From Pseudomonas fluorescens (GTDB taxonomy: Bacteria; Pseudomonadota; Gammaproteobacteria; Pseudomonadales; Pseudomonadaceae), in assembly GCF_902498065.1 (NCBI RefSeq), contig NZ_CABVIR010000003.1, positions 372,001 through 436,000 of the forward strand: a stretch of 64,000 bases of DNA, read 5' to 3'. This document shows positions 16,813 through 27,813 of this stretch, piece by piece (within the stretch, counting starts at the first letter, position 1; every line of letters begins with the position of its first letter). Made by a program: the position numbers and the translations under genes. Below the pieces are notes generated by a model. That model was not told where the DNA came from. It searched no databases and saw nothing but the letters and a program-made list of their open reading frames with translations.

Positions 16813-17868
16813 ATGAGATTCGCACCGAAATTTTTAGTTGCAGCACTTTGCCTAGGGCTTGCCGGCCAAGCACTCGCCACGGATCTGAAGCATTGGCCAG
16901 CCGATCAGGCCAAGGCGCTGGACGCGATGATCGCGGCCAACGCCAACAAGGGTAACTACGCGGTGTTCGACATGGACAACACCAGTTACCGCTACGACCT
17001 TGAAGAGTCGTTGCTGCCGTTCATGGAGAACAAGGGCCTGATCACCCGCGAGAAACTCGACCCCTCCCTGAAACTGATGCCGTTCAAGGACACCGCCGAC
17101 CACAAGGAAAGCCTGTTCAGTTACTACTACCGCCTCTGCGAAGTCGACGACATGGTTTGCTATCCATGGGTCGCCCAGGTGTTCTCCGGTTTCACGCTCC
17201 AAGAGCTCAAGGGCTATGTCGACGAGTTGATGGCCTCCGGCAAACCGGTGCCGGCGACTTATTACGAAGGCGACGTGGTCAAGAAGCTCGACGTCAACCC
17301 ACCGAAAATCTTCACCGGCCAGCAAGAGCTCTACAACAAGCTGATGGAGAACGGCATCGAGGTCTACGTGATGACCGCCGCTTCCGAAGAACTGGTGCGT
17401 ATGGTCGCGGCCGATCCGAAGTACGGCTACAACGTCAAACCGCAGAATGTGATCGGTGTGAGCCTGCTGCTCAAGGATCAAAAGTCCGGCGAGCTGACCA
17501 CCGCGCGCAAACAGATCACCGCTGGCAAGTATGACGAGAAGGCCAACCTCGGCCTCGAACTGACTCCGTACCTGTGGACTCCGGCGACCTGGATGGCCGG
17601 CAAGCACGCGGCGATCCTGACCTACATCGATGAGTGGAAAAAACCGGTACTGGTGGGCGGCGATACCCCGACTAGCGACGGTTACATGCTCTTCCACAGC
17701 GTTGACGTGGCCAAGGGCGGCATTCACTTGTGGATCAACCGCAAGGACAAATACATGACCCAGATTAACGGCATGATGGCCAAACACGCTGCGGCTCAAG
17801 CCAAGGAAGGGTTGCCGGTGACGGCGGACAAGAACTGGGTGGTCGTCACACCGGCGGAAATCCAGTAA
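16813..17868 (+). CDS. pchP: Phosphorylcholine phosphatase
   Basis: This is a secreted HAD-superfamily phosphatase, 351 residues, that releases phosphate from phosphorylcholine and helps Pseudomonas feed on choline lipids. The signal peptide is MRFAPKFLVAALCLGLAG followed by QALA. The HAD nucleophile is Asp53 in FDMDNTS, with motif II around VMTAASEE and the acidic motif III VGGDTPTSDG. Length matches P. aeruginosa PchP (349 residues). GGAGG lies 7 bases before the ATG, which fixes the start even though the frame is open 58 codons further upstream. A REP pair and a bidirectional terminator follow. Confidence 0.9.
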   Translation: MRFAPKFLVAALCLGLAGQALATDLKHWPADQAKALDAMIAANANKGNYAVFDMDNTSYRYDLEESLLPFMENKGLITREKLDPSLKLMPFKDTADHKESLFSYYYRLCEVDDMVCYPWVAQVFSGFTLQELKGYVDELMASGKPVPATYYEGDVVKKLDVNPPKIFTGQQELYNKLMENGIEVYVMTAASEELVRMVAADPKYGYNVKPQNVIGVSLLLKDQKSGELTTARKQITAGKYDEKANLGLELTPYLWTPATWMAGKHAAILTYIDEWKKPVLVGGDTPTSDGYMLFHSVDVAKGGIHLWINRKDKYMTQINGMMAKHAAAQAKEGLPVTADKNWVVVTPAEIQ

Positions 17869-17883
17869 GACCGAGTCGCTTCA

Positions 17884-17982
17884 ATCGCGGGCAAGCCCGC
17901 TCCCACAGGGATCTTGGGTGTTCACACAATCTGTGTTTCACCCGAGACCTTGTGGGAGCGGGCTTGCCCGCGATGGCGGCGT
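17884..17982. repeat. REP inverted pair e
   Basis: Two facing GAGCGGGCTTGCCCGCGA arms lie at the convergent pchP/ilvD junction. The spacer contains TTCACACAATCTGTGTTTCA, the second spacer type. Confidence 0.9.
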
Positions 17983-18023
17983 GACATTCACAGAGGTGCT
18001 ACTGCCGACCCGGCTTTGTTAGC

Positions 18024-18057
18024 AAAAAAATGCCCCGCACTTGGCGGGGCATTTTTA
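18024..18057. terminator. Bidirectional Rho-independent terminator between pchP and ilvD
   Basis: AAAAAAATGCCCCGC-ACTTG-GCGGGGCATTTTT has a perfect GC-rich stem flanked by A and T runs, so it can end transcription from both sides of this convergent junction. Confidence 0.92.
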
Positions 18058-18073
18058 TGGCGGCGACTAAGGC

Positions 18074-19915
18074 TTACAGCCCGTCAAGCATCGCCTTGTT
18101 ACGCACAGCACCCTTGTCGGCGCTGGTCGCCAGCAGGGCGTAGGCCTTCAGTGCGGTGGTCACCTTGCGTGGACGTTTTTCCACAGGCTTCCAGCCTTTC
18201 TGGTCCTGCTCGGCACGGCGCCCGGCCAATTCTTCATCGCTGACCAACAGATTGATCGAGCGGTTCGGAATGTCGATCAGCACTTTGTCGCCGTCCTGCA
18301 CCAGACCAATCGCGCCGCCGGCAGCGGCCTCGGGCGAAGCGTGGCCGATGGACAGGCCCGAAGTGCCGCCGGAGAAGCGACCGTCGGTGAGCAGGGCGCA
18401 GGCTTTGCCCAGACCTTTGGATTTCAGATACGACGTCGGGTACAGCATTTCCTGCATGCCCGGGCCGCCTTTCGGGCCTTCGTAACGGATGATCACGATG
18501 TCGCCCGCTTTCACTTCGTCCGCGAGGATGCCGCGCACGGCGCTGTCCTGGCTTTCGAAGATCTTCGCGTTGCCTTCGAACACGTGGATCGACTCGTCGA
18601 CGCCGGCGGTTTTCACCACGCAGCCGTCCAGCGCGATGTTGCCGTAGAGAACGGCCAGGCCGCCTTCTTTCGAGTAAGCGTGTTCGACACTGCGGATGCA
18701 GCCGTTTTCACGGTCGTCGTCCAGGGTTTCCCAGCGGGTCGACTGGCTGAACGCGGTTTGCGTCGGGATGCCTGCCGGGCCAGCCTTGAAGAAGTGATGT
18801 ACGGCTTCATCGTCGGTCTGGGTGATGTCCCATTTGGCGATGCCTTCGGCCAGGGTCTTGCTGTGCACGGTCGGCAGGTCGGTGTGCAGCAGGCCGCCAC
18901 GGGACAGCGAGCCGAGGATGCTGAAGATCCCGCCAGCGCGGTGCACGTCTTCCATGTGGTACTTCTGGATGTTCGGCGCGACTTTGCACAGTTGCGGCAC
19001 GTGACGGGAGAGGCGGTCGATGTCGCGCAGGTCGAAATCGATCTCGGCTTCCTGGGCGGCGGCCAGCAAGTGCAGGATGGTGTTGGTGGAACCGCCCATG
19101 GCGATGTCCAGGGTCATGGCGTTTTCGAACGCCTTGAAGTTGGCGATGTTGCGCGGCAATACCGACTCATCGTTCTCGCCGTAGTAACGCTTGCACAGCT
19201 CGACGATGGTGCGGCCGGCCTGCAGGAACAGCTGCTCGCGGTCGCTGTGGGTGGCGAGGGTCGAACCGTTGCCCGGCAAGGCCAGGCCCAGGGCTTCAAC
19301 CAGGCAGTTCATCGAGTTGGCGGTGAACATGCCGGAGCACGAACCGCAGGTCGGGCAGGCGCTGCGCTCGTACTCGGCGACTTTCTCGTCAGAAGCGCTG
19401 GAGTCGGCGGCGATCACCATGGCGTCGACGAGGTCGAGACCGTGGCTGGCCAGTTTGGTCTTGCCGGCTTCCATCGGGCCGCCGGACACGAAGATCACCG
19501 GGATGTTCAGGCGCAGGGCGGCCATCAGCATGCCAGGGGTGATCTTGTCGCAGTTGGAGATGCAGACGATGGCGTCGGCGCAGTGGGCGTTGACCATGTA
19601 TTCGACGGAGTCGGCGATGATCTCGCGGCTCGGCAGCGAATACAGCATGCCGTCGTGGCCCATGGCGATGCCGTCATCGACAGCGATGGTGTTGAATTCT
19701 TTCGCTACACCGCCGGCGCGTTCGATTTCGCGGGCGACCAGTTGGCCCAGGTCCTTGAGGTGGACGTGGCCCGGTACGAACTGGGTGAAGGAGTTGGCAA
19801 TGGCGATGATCGGCTTTTTGAAGTCGTCATCTTTCATCCCCGTGGCGCGCCACAATGCGCGGGCACCGGCCATGTTGCGGCCGTGGGTGGATGTTTTCGA
19901 GCGGTAATCAGGCAT
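18074..19915 (-). CDS. ilvD: Dihydroxy-acid dehydratase
   Basis: IlvD dehydrates 2,3-dihydroxy acids to 2-keto acids in valine and isoleucine synthesis. The 613-residue length is typical of the long, [4Fe-4S]-type enzyme. Fe-S cysteines appear in CISNCDK (about residue 122) and [17 protein letters not shown] (about residue 195). The C-terminal part carries [15 protein letters not shown]. The start [14 protein letters not shown] matches the family. It stands alone, with 258 bases upstream before the MFS gene. It ends at the bidirectional terminator shared with pchP. Confidence 0.96.
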   Translation of the reverse strand: MPDYRSKTSTHGRNMAGARALWRATGMKDDDFKKPIIAIANSFTQFVPGHVHLKDLGQLVAREIERAGGVAKEFNTIAVDDGIAMGHDGMLYSLPSREIIADSVEYMVNAHCADAIVCISNCDKITPGMLMAALRLNIPVIFVSGGPMEAGKTKLASHGLDLVDAMVIAADSSASDEKVAEYERSACPTCGSCSGMFTANSMNCLVEALGLALPGNGSTLATHSDREQLFLQAGRTIVELCKRYYGENDESVLPRNIANFKAFENAMTLDIAMGGSTNTILHLLAAAQEAEIDFDLRDIDRLSRHVPQLCKVAPNIQKYHMEDVHRAGGIFSILGSLSRGGLLHTDLPTVHSKTLAEGIAKWDITQTDDEAVHHFFKAGPAGIPTQTAFSQSTRWETLDDDRENGCIRSVEHAYSKEGGLAVLYGNIALDGCVVKTAGVDESIHVFEGNAKIFESQDSAVRGILADEVKAGDIVIIRYEGPKGGPGMQEMLYPTSYLKSKGLGKACALLTDGRFSGGTSGLSIGHASPEAAAGGAIGLVQDGDKVLIDIPNRSINLLVSDEELAGRRAEQDQKGWKPVEKRPRKVTTALKAYALLATSADKGAVRNKAMLDGL

Positions 19916-20174
19916 GAAGCACTCCGGGCGGCTAATTCAGGTATCAAAAGGGAAGTGAGCTTCTATTGACGTCTGGAACACTCAGAAATGGCCGTGTGTC
20001 CGGAAGTTGCCGATAACTTTGCGGGATCGCCGCGCGCTTCAGCTTGAGCTCATAAACCCGCCGGGGGATGACTGGCGATGAATGTCGCGATTCTACACGG
20101 CTGGCGTCAGGAGGGAATGCCGGGAAACGCTGATCCTGCCTCAGTGGCGCGCGCGGGATGACGACCGGCGTGTA

Positions 20175-21374
20175 TCAACTCGCGTTCAGCGCCAGATTGC
20201 GCTGCATGATCAGCGCGTTCAGACCCAGACCTGTGGCGCTCAGGACCAGGAAGCACAAGGCGAGTGCGGTGGTGAGATCCTCGGAGGCGAGATTGATCAC
20301 CACACTGATCACCCCGCCGCAGAGGAAGATCATCACGCCGCCGACCGATGAGGACGTACCGGCATCCTGTGGATAAAGGGTCATGGCTTTGGAATTGGCG
20401 ATAGGCCGGGCAATGGTGGTGCCGGCCGTGCAAATGAGCATGGGGATCAGCGCCGCCGCCGCAGTGAGCCCGAACTGATTGGCCAGCCACAGCATGACCA
20501 GCCCCGACAGGGCGATCAGCCCCAGGCCGATCACGATCTGCGAGTTGGCCGGCAGGCGCCGATGCAGCGCGCTGGCGACTATCCCGCCGAACACATAAGC
20601 CACGCCATACAGCAACAATGTCCAGGCGAATTCGTAGGGCGTGAGTGCCAGGCGCTCCATGAAAATGATCGGCGACATGACGATGAATGAAAAATGGCAG
20701 GCGAAGGCCAGGCCGGAAATAAGCCAGTAACCCATGAAGCGTACGTCGGCACACAGCCGCCAATAGGCACTGAAAAAGCGAGCGGGCGGCGCCGTATGAC
20801 TGCGCGGCGTTTCCTTGAGCAAGACGCCAGCCTTTGTCCAGACAATGGCGGCTAACGCGATAAAGACATAGAAGCTGCCCTCCCAGCCCAGGTGCATTTG
20901 CAGCCAGGTTCCGAGCAGCGGCGATATGGAAATGAACACCCCGCCGCCGGTCGTCATCCAGATCCTGATTCGCTCCTGTTGCTTGCCGACGAACAAATCC
21001 TGAATCAAGGCCTGCGACAGCACAAAGGAACCGCAACCCACGGCCTGAATGACGCGAAACACCAGGAACCAACTGTAATCGCTGGAAAGCAGGCAACCGG
21101 TTGCACCCACCATCGAGATGGCGATGCCGGTCAGCAACAGGGTCTTGCGCCCCCACCTATCCGACAGCGGCCCGACCAGCACCACCGATAGCCCAAGGCC
21201 AATGGCGAACAGGCTGACTGAAAGGGCAATGTCGGACGCGGAGGTACGGAAGTAGTCAGAGAGCGCGGGAAAGGAGGGGAGCACGACGTCCAGCGGGAAA
21301 ACACCCAGCAGCGTCATCGTCATCAATAGCAGGATGAGCGCCGATTTTTTCGCGGTATGCGTGGAAGGGTTCAT
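20175..21374 (-). CDS. MFS transporter, Bcr/CflA drug-resistance type
   Basis: This is a 399-residue inner-membrane proton antiporter with twelve predicted helices. The MFS loop signature between helices 2 and 3 reads GPLSDRWGRKTLLLTG, and motif C-like sequence is near RVIQAVGCGSFVLSQ, typical of the Bcr/CflA (DHA1) branch. The substrate is not predictable. The frame can start at a TTG 6 bases earlier; the ATG at 21374 follows GAGAG at 8 bases and is preferred. It is not part of an operon and is not in the P. aeruginosa order as I remember it, so it may be an addition to the locus. Confidence 0.85.
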   Translation of the reverse strand: MNPSTHTAKKSALILLLMTMTLLGVFPLDVVLPSFPALSDYFRTSASDIALSVSLFAIGLGLSVVLVGPLSDRWGRKTLLLTGIAISMVGATGCLLSSDYSWFLVFRVIQAVGCGSFVLSQALIQDLFVGKQQERIRIWMTTGGGVFISISPLLGTWLQMHLGWEGSFYVFIALAAIVWTKAGVLLKETPRSHTAPPARFFSAYWRLCADVRFMGYWLISGLAFACHFSFIVMSPIIFMERLALTPYEFAWTLLLYGVAYVFGGIVASALHRRLPANSQIVIGLGLIALSGLVMLWLANQFGLTAAAALIPMLICTAGTTIARPIANSKAMTLYPQDAGTSSSVGGVMIFLCGGVISVVINLASEDLTTALALCFLVLSATGLGLNALIMQRNLALNAS

Positions 21375-21507
21375 CAACAACGCTCTCGATCCGTGAGGGG
21401 TGGCCGAGAGTTGACCTGATGGACATGGAAGTCAATGCGGGGTGTGTAGGACTGTTCTGAAACTGTTGCAGGGGCGAGCTGACTCGCTCCTGCAAGCAGT
21501 GAGCGGT

Positions 21508-22704
21508 TTAGCTGTTTGGCAGCAACCGGCAAGTAATGCTCTTGATGTAACGCGTTTCAGCAATCGCCGGGTGCACCGGATGATCCGGACCCTGGCCGCC
21601 GCGTTCCAGCATCTGGATGTTGCGATCCAGGTGACGGGCGCTGGTCAGCAGGATGTTTTGCAGATCGTCTTCCGGCAGGTGCATCGAGCACGAAGCGCTG
21701 ACCAGGATGCCGTCCTTGCTGAGCAGGCGCATGGCTTGCTCGTTCAGGCGACGGTAGGCGCCTTCACCGTTTTTCATGTCTTTCTTGCGTTTGATGAACG
21801 CCGGCGGGTCGGCCACGATCACGTCGAAACGTTCTTCGCTGGCTTTCAGCTCTTTCAGGGCTTCGAAGACGTCGCCTTCGATGCAGGTCATTTTTTCGGC
21901 GACACCGTTCAGCGCGGCGTTGCGCTCTACGCCATCGAGGGCGAAGGCCGAAGCATCGACGCAGAACACTTCACTGGCACCGAACGCGGCCGCTTGCACG
22001 CCCCAGCCACCGATGTAGCTGTAGAGGTCGAGCACGCGTTTGCCTTTGGCGTAAGGGGCCAGGCGTGCGCGGTTCATGCGGTGGTCGTAGAACCAGCCGG
22101 TTTTCTGGCCCTGGATGACCGGCGCTTCGAATTTCACGCCGTTCTCTTCCAGCGCCACCCACTCTGGCACCAGGCCGAACACGGTTTCGACGTAGCGGTT
22201 GAGGCCTTCGGCATCGCGAGCCGCGGAGTCGTTCTTGAACAGAATGCCGCTTGGCTTGAGCACTTGGGTCAGCGCCGCGATCACGTCGTCTTTATGGGCT
22301 TCCATAGTCGCCGACGCGATCTGCACCACCAGGATGTCGCCGAAACGGTCGACCACCAGGCCTGGCAGCAGGTCGGAGTCGCCGTAGACCAGGCGATAGA
22401 ACGGCTTGTCGAACAGGCGATCACGCAGGGACAGGGCGACGTTCAGACGATGCACCAGCAGCGATTTGTCCAGCGGCAACTTGATGTCGCGCGACAGCAG
22501 GCGGGCGCAGATCAGGTTGTTCGGGCTCATGGCGACGATGCCCAGCGGCTTGCCGCCGGCAGCTTCGAGGATCGCCTGGTCGCCGGCCTTGAAACCGTGC
22601 AAAGGGGTCGCCGCTACATCGATTTCGTTGCTGTAGACCCACAAGTGACCGTTTCGCAGGCGACGGTCGGCGTTGGCTTTGAGGCGCAGGCTAGGCAGGG
22701 ACAT
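21508..22704 (-). CDS. rlmI: 23S rRNA m5C1962 methyltransferase RlmI
   Basis: RlmI methylates C1962 of 23S rRNA using S-adenosylmethionine. The 398-residue product has an N-terminal PUA domain (about 2-75), a central linker domain, and a class I methyltransferase domain with the SAM motif VLDLYSYIGGWGVQAA, the active-site DPPAF, and the SCSMH cysteine motif. The frame extends 129 codons upstream, but MSLPSLRLKANADRRL with GGAG 8 bases before the ATG at 22704 matches the family (396 residues in E. coli). Divergent to the HDOD gene. Confidence 0.92.
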   Translation of the reverse strand: MSLPSLRLKANADRRLRNGHLWVYSNEIDVAATPLHGFKAGDQAILEAAGGKPLGIVAMSPNNLICARLLSRDIKLPLDKSLLVHRLNVALSLRDRLFDKPFYRLVYGDSDLLPGLVVDRFGDILVVQIASATMEAHKDDVIAALTQVLKPSGILFKNDSAARDAEGLNRYVETVFGLVPEWVALEENGVKFEAPVIQGQKTGWFYDHRMNRARLAPYAKGKRVLDLYSYIGGWGVQAAAFGASEVFCVDASAFALDGVERNAALNGVAEKMTCIEGDVFEALKELKASEERFDVIVADPPAFIKRKKDMKNGEGAYRRLNEQAMRLLSKDGILVSASCSMHLPEDDLQNILLTSARHLDRNIQMLERGGQGPDHPVHPAIAETRYIKSITCRLLPNS

Positions 22705-22906
22705 GACGTCGCTCCGGAAAAAAGAGCGGGAGTATAGCGTGTTGAGGGTGACGACGGGTTTGAAGGCGATGAAACACTGATGACCTGCTCGCGTAAGCGA
22801 TTTCAAATGCAACGCCGACACGAAACTTTGGCCGATGTTGCCCGCCAGTGTGTCGGATCCAACTTTATAAAGGTTAGAATCGGCGCCTGTCCCAGAGTGT
22901 GTACTT

Positions 22907-23776
22907 ATGTCCCAAGAGCTGACCACCGAACAGATCCAACAGTCCCTGCAAGGCATCAGCGTGCCGGCCCAGCCGCAGATCATGGTGGATTTGCAGATGG
23001 AGCAGTACATGCCCGACCCGGATCTGGAGGTCATCGCCAAGCTGATCTCCCAGGACCCGGGACTCTCTGGTTCCCTGCTGAAAATCGTCAACTCGCCGTA
23101 TTACGGCCTGAGCAACAAGATCGCCTCGATACAGCGTGCGGTGAATCTGCTGGGTAGCCGTTCGATCATCAACCTGATCAACGCGCAGTCGATCAAGGGT
23201 GAAATGAACGATGACACCATCGTCACCCTGAACCGTTTCTGGGACACCGCGCAGGATGTGGCGATGACTTGCCTGACCCTGGCCAAGCGCATCGGCGTCC
23301 AGGCGGGGGATGAAGCGTACGCCTTGGGCCTGTTCCACGACTGCGGCGTGCCGCTGATGCTTCAGCGATTCCCGGACTACATGACCACGCTGGAAGAAGC
23401 CTACGCCAGCGCCAGTGCCGAATGCCGGGTAGTGGACACAGAAAATCGGGTGTTCAATACCAACCATGCGGTGGTGGGTTATTACACGGCCAAATCCTGG
23501 CGCCTGCCGGAGCACGTGAGCACCGCGATCGCCAACCACCACAACGCGCTGGCGATTTTCAGCGATGAGTCATCGCGCAACAGCCAGCTGAAAAACCTGT
23601 TGGCGATCCTGAAAATGGCCGAGCACATTTGTGCGTCCTACCGGGTTCTGGGCAACCAGAACGATGACCATGAATGGAACACCATCGCGCCGCTGGTGCT
23701 CGATTACGTCGGCCTCTCGGACTACGACTTCGAAACCCTCAAACAAACGATTCGCGACCTCGGCACTCACCGCTGA
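22907..23776 (+). CDS. HDOD-domain signalling protein
   Basis: This 289-residue cytoplasmic protein is built around one HDOD domain (about residues 20-215), an HD-like fold usually without catalytic metal. Typical motifs are PQIMVDLQ, the helix LLKIVNSPYYGL, and LGLFHDCGVPLML, which keeps an HD-like His-Asp pair. HDOD proteins act in signalling, often with c-di-GMP or stress pathways. The partner here is unknown. It lies 29 bases upstream of mutM on the same strand and probably shares its transcript. No receiver or GGDEF domain is attached. Confidence 0.87.
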   Translation: MSQELTTEQIQQSLQGISVPAQPQIMVDLQMEQYMPDPDLEVIAKLISQDPGLSGSLLKIVNSPYYGLSNKIASIQRAVNLLGSRSIINLINAQSIKGEMNDDTIVTLNRFWDTAQDVAMTCLTLAKRIGVQAGDEAYALGLFHDCGVPLMLQRFPDYMTTLEEAYASASAECRVVDTENRVFNTNHAVVGYYTAKSWRLPEHVSTAIANHHNALAIFSDESSRNSQLKNLLAILKMAEHICASYRVLGNQNDDHEWNTIAPLVLDYVGLSDYDFETLKQTIRDLGTHR

Positions 23777-23805
23777 GTGTCGTCAGAGCCTGATTCGAGA
23801 GCGCC

Positions 23806-24618
23806 ATGCCTGAACTGCCAGAAGTCGAAACCACCCGCCGCGGGATTGCGCCTCACCTGGAAGGCCAGCGCGTCAGCCGGGTGGTCGTGCGTGATCGTCG
23901 CCTGCGCTGGCCGATCCCTGAAGACCTGGATGTGCGCCTTTCCGGCCAGCGTATCGTGCTGGTGGAACGGCGTGCCAAGTACTTGCTGATCAACGCCGAA
24001 GTCGGCACGTTGATCAGCCATCTGGGCATGTCGGGCAATCTGCGTCTGGTGGAAGTCGGCATGCCGGCGGCCAAGCATGAGCATGTGGACATCGAACTGG
24101 AATCGGGCCTGGCCCTGCGTTATACCGACCCGCGACGGTTCGGCGCGATGCTCTGGAGCCTCGATCCGCTCAACCACGAATTGCTGATTCGCCTGGGCCC
24201 GGAGCCGTTGACCGACCTGTTCGACGGTGAGCGCTTGTTCCAGCAATCCCGCGGGCGCTCGATGGCGGTCAAACCGTTCATCATGGACAACGCGGTGGTG
24301 GTCGGCGTCGGCAATATCTACGCGACCGAAGCGCTGTTTGCGGCCGGGATCGATCCGCGTCGTGAGGCCAAGAGTATTTCCCGGGCGCGCTATCTGAAAT
24401 TGGCGATCGAGATCAAACGCATCCTGGCCGCCGCCATCGAGCGCGGCGGTACGACGTTGCGCGACTTTATCGGTGGCGACGGTCAGCCCGGTTATTTCCA
24501 GCAGGAGTTGTTCGTGTACGGCCGTGGCAGTCAGCCGTGTAAGGTCTGCGGTACAGAGCTGCGGGAAGTCAAACTCGGGCAGCGCGCCAGCGTCTTTTGC
24601 CCGCGCTGTCAGAGCTGA
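23806..24618 (+). CDS. mutM: Formamidopyrimidine-DNA glycosylase MutM/Fpg
   Basis: MutM removes 8-oxoguanine and ring-opened purines from DNA and nicks the strand. The 270-residue enzyme starts [14 protein letters not shown] with catalytic Pro2 and Glu3. It has the conserved [17 protein letters not shown] helix-two-turn-helix segment (about 165-181). The C-terminal zinc finger is C-x2-C-x16-C-x2-C, seen as CKVCGTEL and FCPRCQS. Length and motifs are complete. It follows the HDOD gene closely and precedes a small exported protein. Confidence 0.96.
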   Translation: MPELPEVETTRRGIAPHLEGQRVSRVVVRDRRLRWPIPEDLDVRLSGQRIVLVERRAKYLLINAEVGTLISHLGMSGNLRLVEVGMPAAKHEHVDIELESGLALRYTDPRRFGAMLWSLDPLNHELLIRLGPEPLTDLFDGERLFQQSRGRSMAVKPFIMDNAVVVGVGNIYATEALFAAGIDPRREAKSISRARYLKLAIEIKRILAAAIERGGTTLRDFIGGDGQPGYFQQELFVYGRGSQPCKVCGTELREVKLGQRASVFCPRCQS

Positions 24619-24667
24619 TATGTCCTACGGTCTATAGTCAGTGTTCTCACTGCTATAGGACTGAGCC

Positions 24668-24991
24668 ATGAACCTGCTTCGAACCGCTGTCGTCGTTTTG
24701 CTGCTGAGTGTCGGTGCACCAGCGCAGGCGGCAAACACGGGCAGCGGTGATCCGCGCTACACCATCCAGAATCCCCCGGCGTACGCCATGCTTGGCGACT
24801 TGCTGATTGCCCGACCCTTGCTGGTCGTGGCAACGGTGATCGGCGTGGGGGCGTTTGTGGTGTCGTTGCCGTTTACCGCGTTGGGCGGCAATGTCGGCGA
24901 TGCAGGACAGGCGTTGGTGGTTGACCCGGCGAAAGCGGCGTTCGTGCGGTGTCTGGGGTGTATCGGGGAGGGGTTTGAGCAGCGGGAGTGA
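24668..24991 (+). CDS. Small exported or membrane protein, conserved hypothetical
   Basis: The 107-residue product has a signal peptide ([18 protein letters not shown], then AQAA) and one further hydrophobic helix (about residues 55-78, [19 protein letters not shown]). Two cysteines near the end (RCLGCIGEG) could bind metal or form a disulfide. It is sometimes labelled a multidrug-transporter-like protein in Pseudomonas, but nothing in the sequence supports transport. It starts 49 bases after mutM and is followed by a REP pair at a convergent junction. Confidence 0.75.
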   Translation: MNLLRTAVVVLLLSVGAPAQAANTGSGDPRYTIQNPPAYAMLGDLLIARPLLVVATVIGVGAFVVSLPFTALGGNVGDAGQALVVDPAKAAFVRCLGCIGEGFEQRE

Positions 24992-25020
24992 AACCAGTCA
25001 CATGTTTGGTGTGTTTGATG

Positions 25021-25098
25021 GCCTCATCGCGGGCAAGCCCGCTCCCACAAGTGACCGCGCAATACCTGTGGGAGCGGGCTTGCCCGCGATGGCGTCAG
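25021..25098. repeat. REP inverted pair f
   Basis: Two facing GAGCGGGCTTGCCCGCGA arms with a short spacer lie at the convergent junction between the small exported protein and the ferredoxin. Confidence 0.9.
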
Positions 25099-25114
25099 GA
25101 CAGACTCCGCACAT

Positions 25115-26035
<921 letters not shown>

Positions 26036-26063
26036 CTATAGACGATGGGAATATTCGCTCTTT

Positions 26064-27659
26064 TCAAGGTTTTTTCAAACGTTCGGCCAGCGAAGTTGCC
26101 AGTTGCGCCGTCAGCCCGTAGACCGACAATTGCGGGTTTGCACCAATGCTGGTGGGAAACAGCGAGCCATCGTGGATCGATAGATTGCTGAGCTGATGAT
26201 GCCGGCCGAGGCTGTCGGTTACAGCGTTTTTCGGGTCCTCGCCCATGGCACAACCACCCATCACATGGGCACTGCCCAGCCGTGTGCGATACAACTCAAG
26301 GCTCAGACCGTCGATCAGCGTGCGTGCTTCAGCCAGGGTTTTCACATAGCGCGCATCAGCGTGCATCGGCATCACAGCGTTGGCACCGCCGGCGAACTGG
26401 ATTTCGGCCATGCTGTGGAAGGCGCGACGCAGTCCGTCCCAGGCGTAGGGTGAAACCTGATAGTCGAGCACGGGCGTGTTGTCACCGCGCAACTCGACAC
26501 TGCCGCCAGGGCTGTCGGGGTGAAAACCATCGCGCAGCAACGCCAGCATGGCGTGGGTATGCGGCAGGTTCTCCATGTGTCGGGCGCTTTCCTGGCCAAA
26601 ACCGCCGAGCAAGGTGGCCGCCAGCGCCGGGTGCAGCGGTGGCACTTCGAGTTTGTAAGCCATCTTGCCGGTCGTGCCGTCCTGCCATTGGAAGTGGTCG
26701 GAGTAGATCGACTGTGGCGCGCCGTAGAACGGGTTGATCACCTCGTCGAACAGCCCCGCGGACATGTTGACCAGATGCAGAAAGGTCCGTTTGCCCAGCC
26801 GCTTGTGCGGGTCCGGCGCCTTCGATCGCAACAGCAGCGCAGGGCTGTTGATCCCGCCGCCAGCCAGCACGTAATGCCGCGCCTTGACCGTGATCGTCTT
26901 ACCCGTGGGGGCGACGCAACGGTCGTCCATCGCCACGCATTGCAGGCCGGTGACCTTACCGTCCTTGATCTCCAGTTTTTCCGCGCGGGCCAGGTAAATC
27001 AGTTCGCCACCCTTTTCCAGGGTCGCCGGAATCGTCGTCACCATCATCGATTGCTTGGCGTTGGTCGGGCAGCCCATGCCGCAATAGCCGAGGTTCCAGC
27101 AACCGCGCACGTTGCGCGGGATGACGTGCCAAGCGTAACCGAGCTTCTCGCAGCCCTTGCGGATCACGTCATTGTTGGCGTTGGGCGGGACCCTCCAGGG
27201 CGCGACGCCGAGACGCTGCTCCATTTTCTCGAACCATGGCGCCATCTCGGCCGGGCTGTGGCCTTTGACGTCGTGCTCTCTGGCCCAGTGTTCGAGCGTC
27301 GGCTCCGGTGTGCGGAAACTCGAGGTCCAGTTGATCAGCGTGGTGCCGCCCACCGCGCGGCCCTGAAGGATGGTGATCGCGCCGTCCTTGCTCATGCGGC
27401 CGATGCCTTCTTGATAGAGGCTGGTGTAGGCCTGGTCTTCAAGCATTTTGAAGTCGCTGCTGGTTTTGAGCGGACCTTCTTCGATCAGCAACACTTTGTA
27501 GCCGGCGGCGCTGAGGATTTCAGCGGTGGTGCCGCCGCCCGCGCCGCTGCCGATGATCGCCACGTCCGCTTCGAGGGTCAGGTCTTCGGTCAGTTGCGAG
27601 CCGTCGCGGGTTTTCCAGCCGCGGGCCATGCCTTCGCGGAACGGATCGGGTACGGGCAT
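26064..27659 (-). CDS. laoA: GMC-family alcohol dehydrogenase/oxidase LaoA
   Basis: This is a 531-residue flavoprotein of the glucose-methanol-choline family. The FAD-binding motif is ADVAIIGSGAGGGTTAE (about 32-48), followed by GRAVGGTTLINW. The C-terminal active-site region reads HVMGGCAMGED and ends in NPQLSVYGLTAQLA. By gene order (next to coaD, with laoB, laoC and laoR) it corresponds to LaoA of P. aeruginosa, which oxidises long-chain alcohols such as dodecanol to aldehydes. A REP pair lies in the 154-base gap between laoB and laoA. Substrate in this strain is inferred. Confidence 0.85.
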   Translation of the reverse strand: MPVPDPFREGMARGWKTRDGSQLTEDLTLEADVAIIGSGAGGGTTAEILSAAGYKVLLIEEGPLKTSSDFKMLEDQAYTSLYQEGIGRMSKDGAITILQGRAVGGTTLINWTSSFRTPEPTLEHWAREHDVKGHSPAEMAPWFEKMEQRLGVAPWRVPPNANNDVIRKGCEKLGYAWHVIPRNVRGCWNLGYCGMGCPTNAKQSMMVTTIPATLEKGGELIYLARAEKLEIKDGKVTGLQCVAMDDRCVAPTGKTITVKARHYVLAGGGINSPALLLRSKAPDPHKRLGKRTFLHLVNMSAGLFDEVINPFYGAPQSIYSDHFQWQDGTTGKMAYKLEVPPLHPALAATLLGGFGQESARHMENLPHTHAMLALLRDGFHPDSPGGSVELRGDNTPVLDYQVSPYAWDGLRRAFHSMAEIQFAGGANAVMPMHADARYVKTLAEARTLIDGLSLELYRTRLGSAHVMGGCAMGEDPKNAVTDSLGRHHQLSNLSIHDGSLFPTSIGANPQLSVYGLTAQLATSLAERLKKP

Positions 27660-27706
27660 ATTCGGGTTCTCTTATTGTTTTTCGATTCTGTGGTGAAGCG
27701 GCTGAC

Positions 27707-27801
27707 GCCTTCGCGGGCAAGCCCGTTCCCACAGGATTTAAGGTGGGCCACCCTTTTGTGAACGACTCGAACTCTGTGGGCGCGGGCTTGCCAGCGATTG
27801 G
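27707..27801. repeat. REP inverted pair g (degenerate)
   Basis: Left arm CGCGGGCAAGCCCGTTCCCA and right arm TGGGCGCGGGCTTGCCAGCG face each other but each carries changes from the consensus. It lies inside the lao gene set between laoB and laoA. Confidence 0.8.
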
Positions 27802-27813
27802 GTCGACCGGGTC

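Noticed and set aside
18341..19969. 542-codon open frame on the plus strand across ilvD
   Set aside because: It mirrors the coding frame of ilvD. Composition is rich in Val, Gly, Asp and His as expected from the reverse of GC-rich codons, and no domain is recognisable.
19916..20174. Possible regulatory RNA or leader between ilvD and the MFS gene
   Set aside because: I looked for a leader peptide rich in Ile/Val/Leu codons and for terminator hairpins and found neither with confidence.
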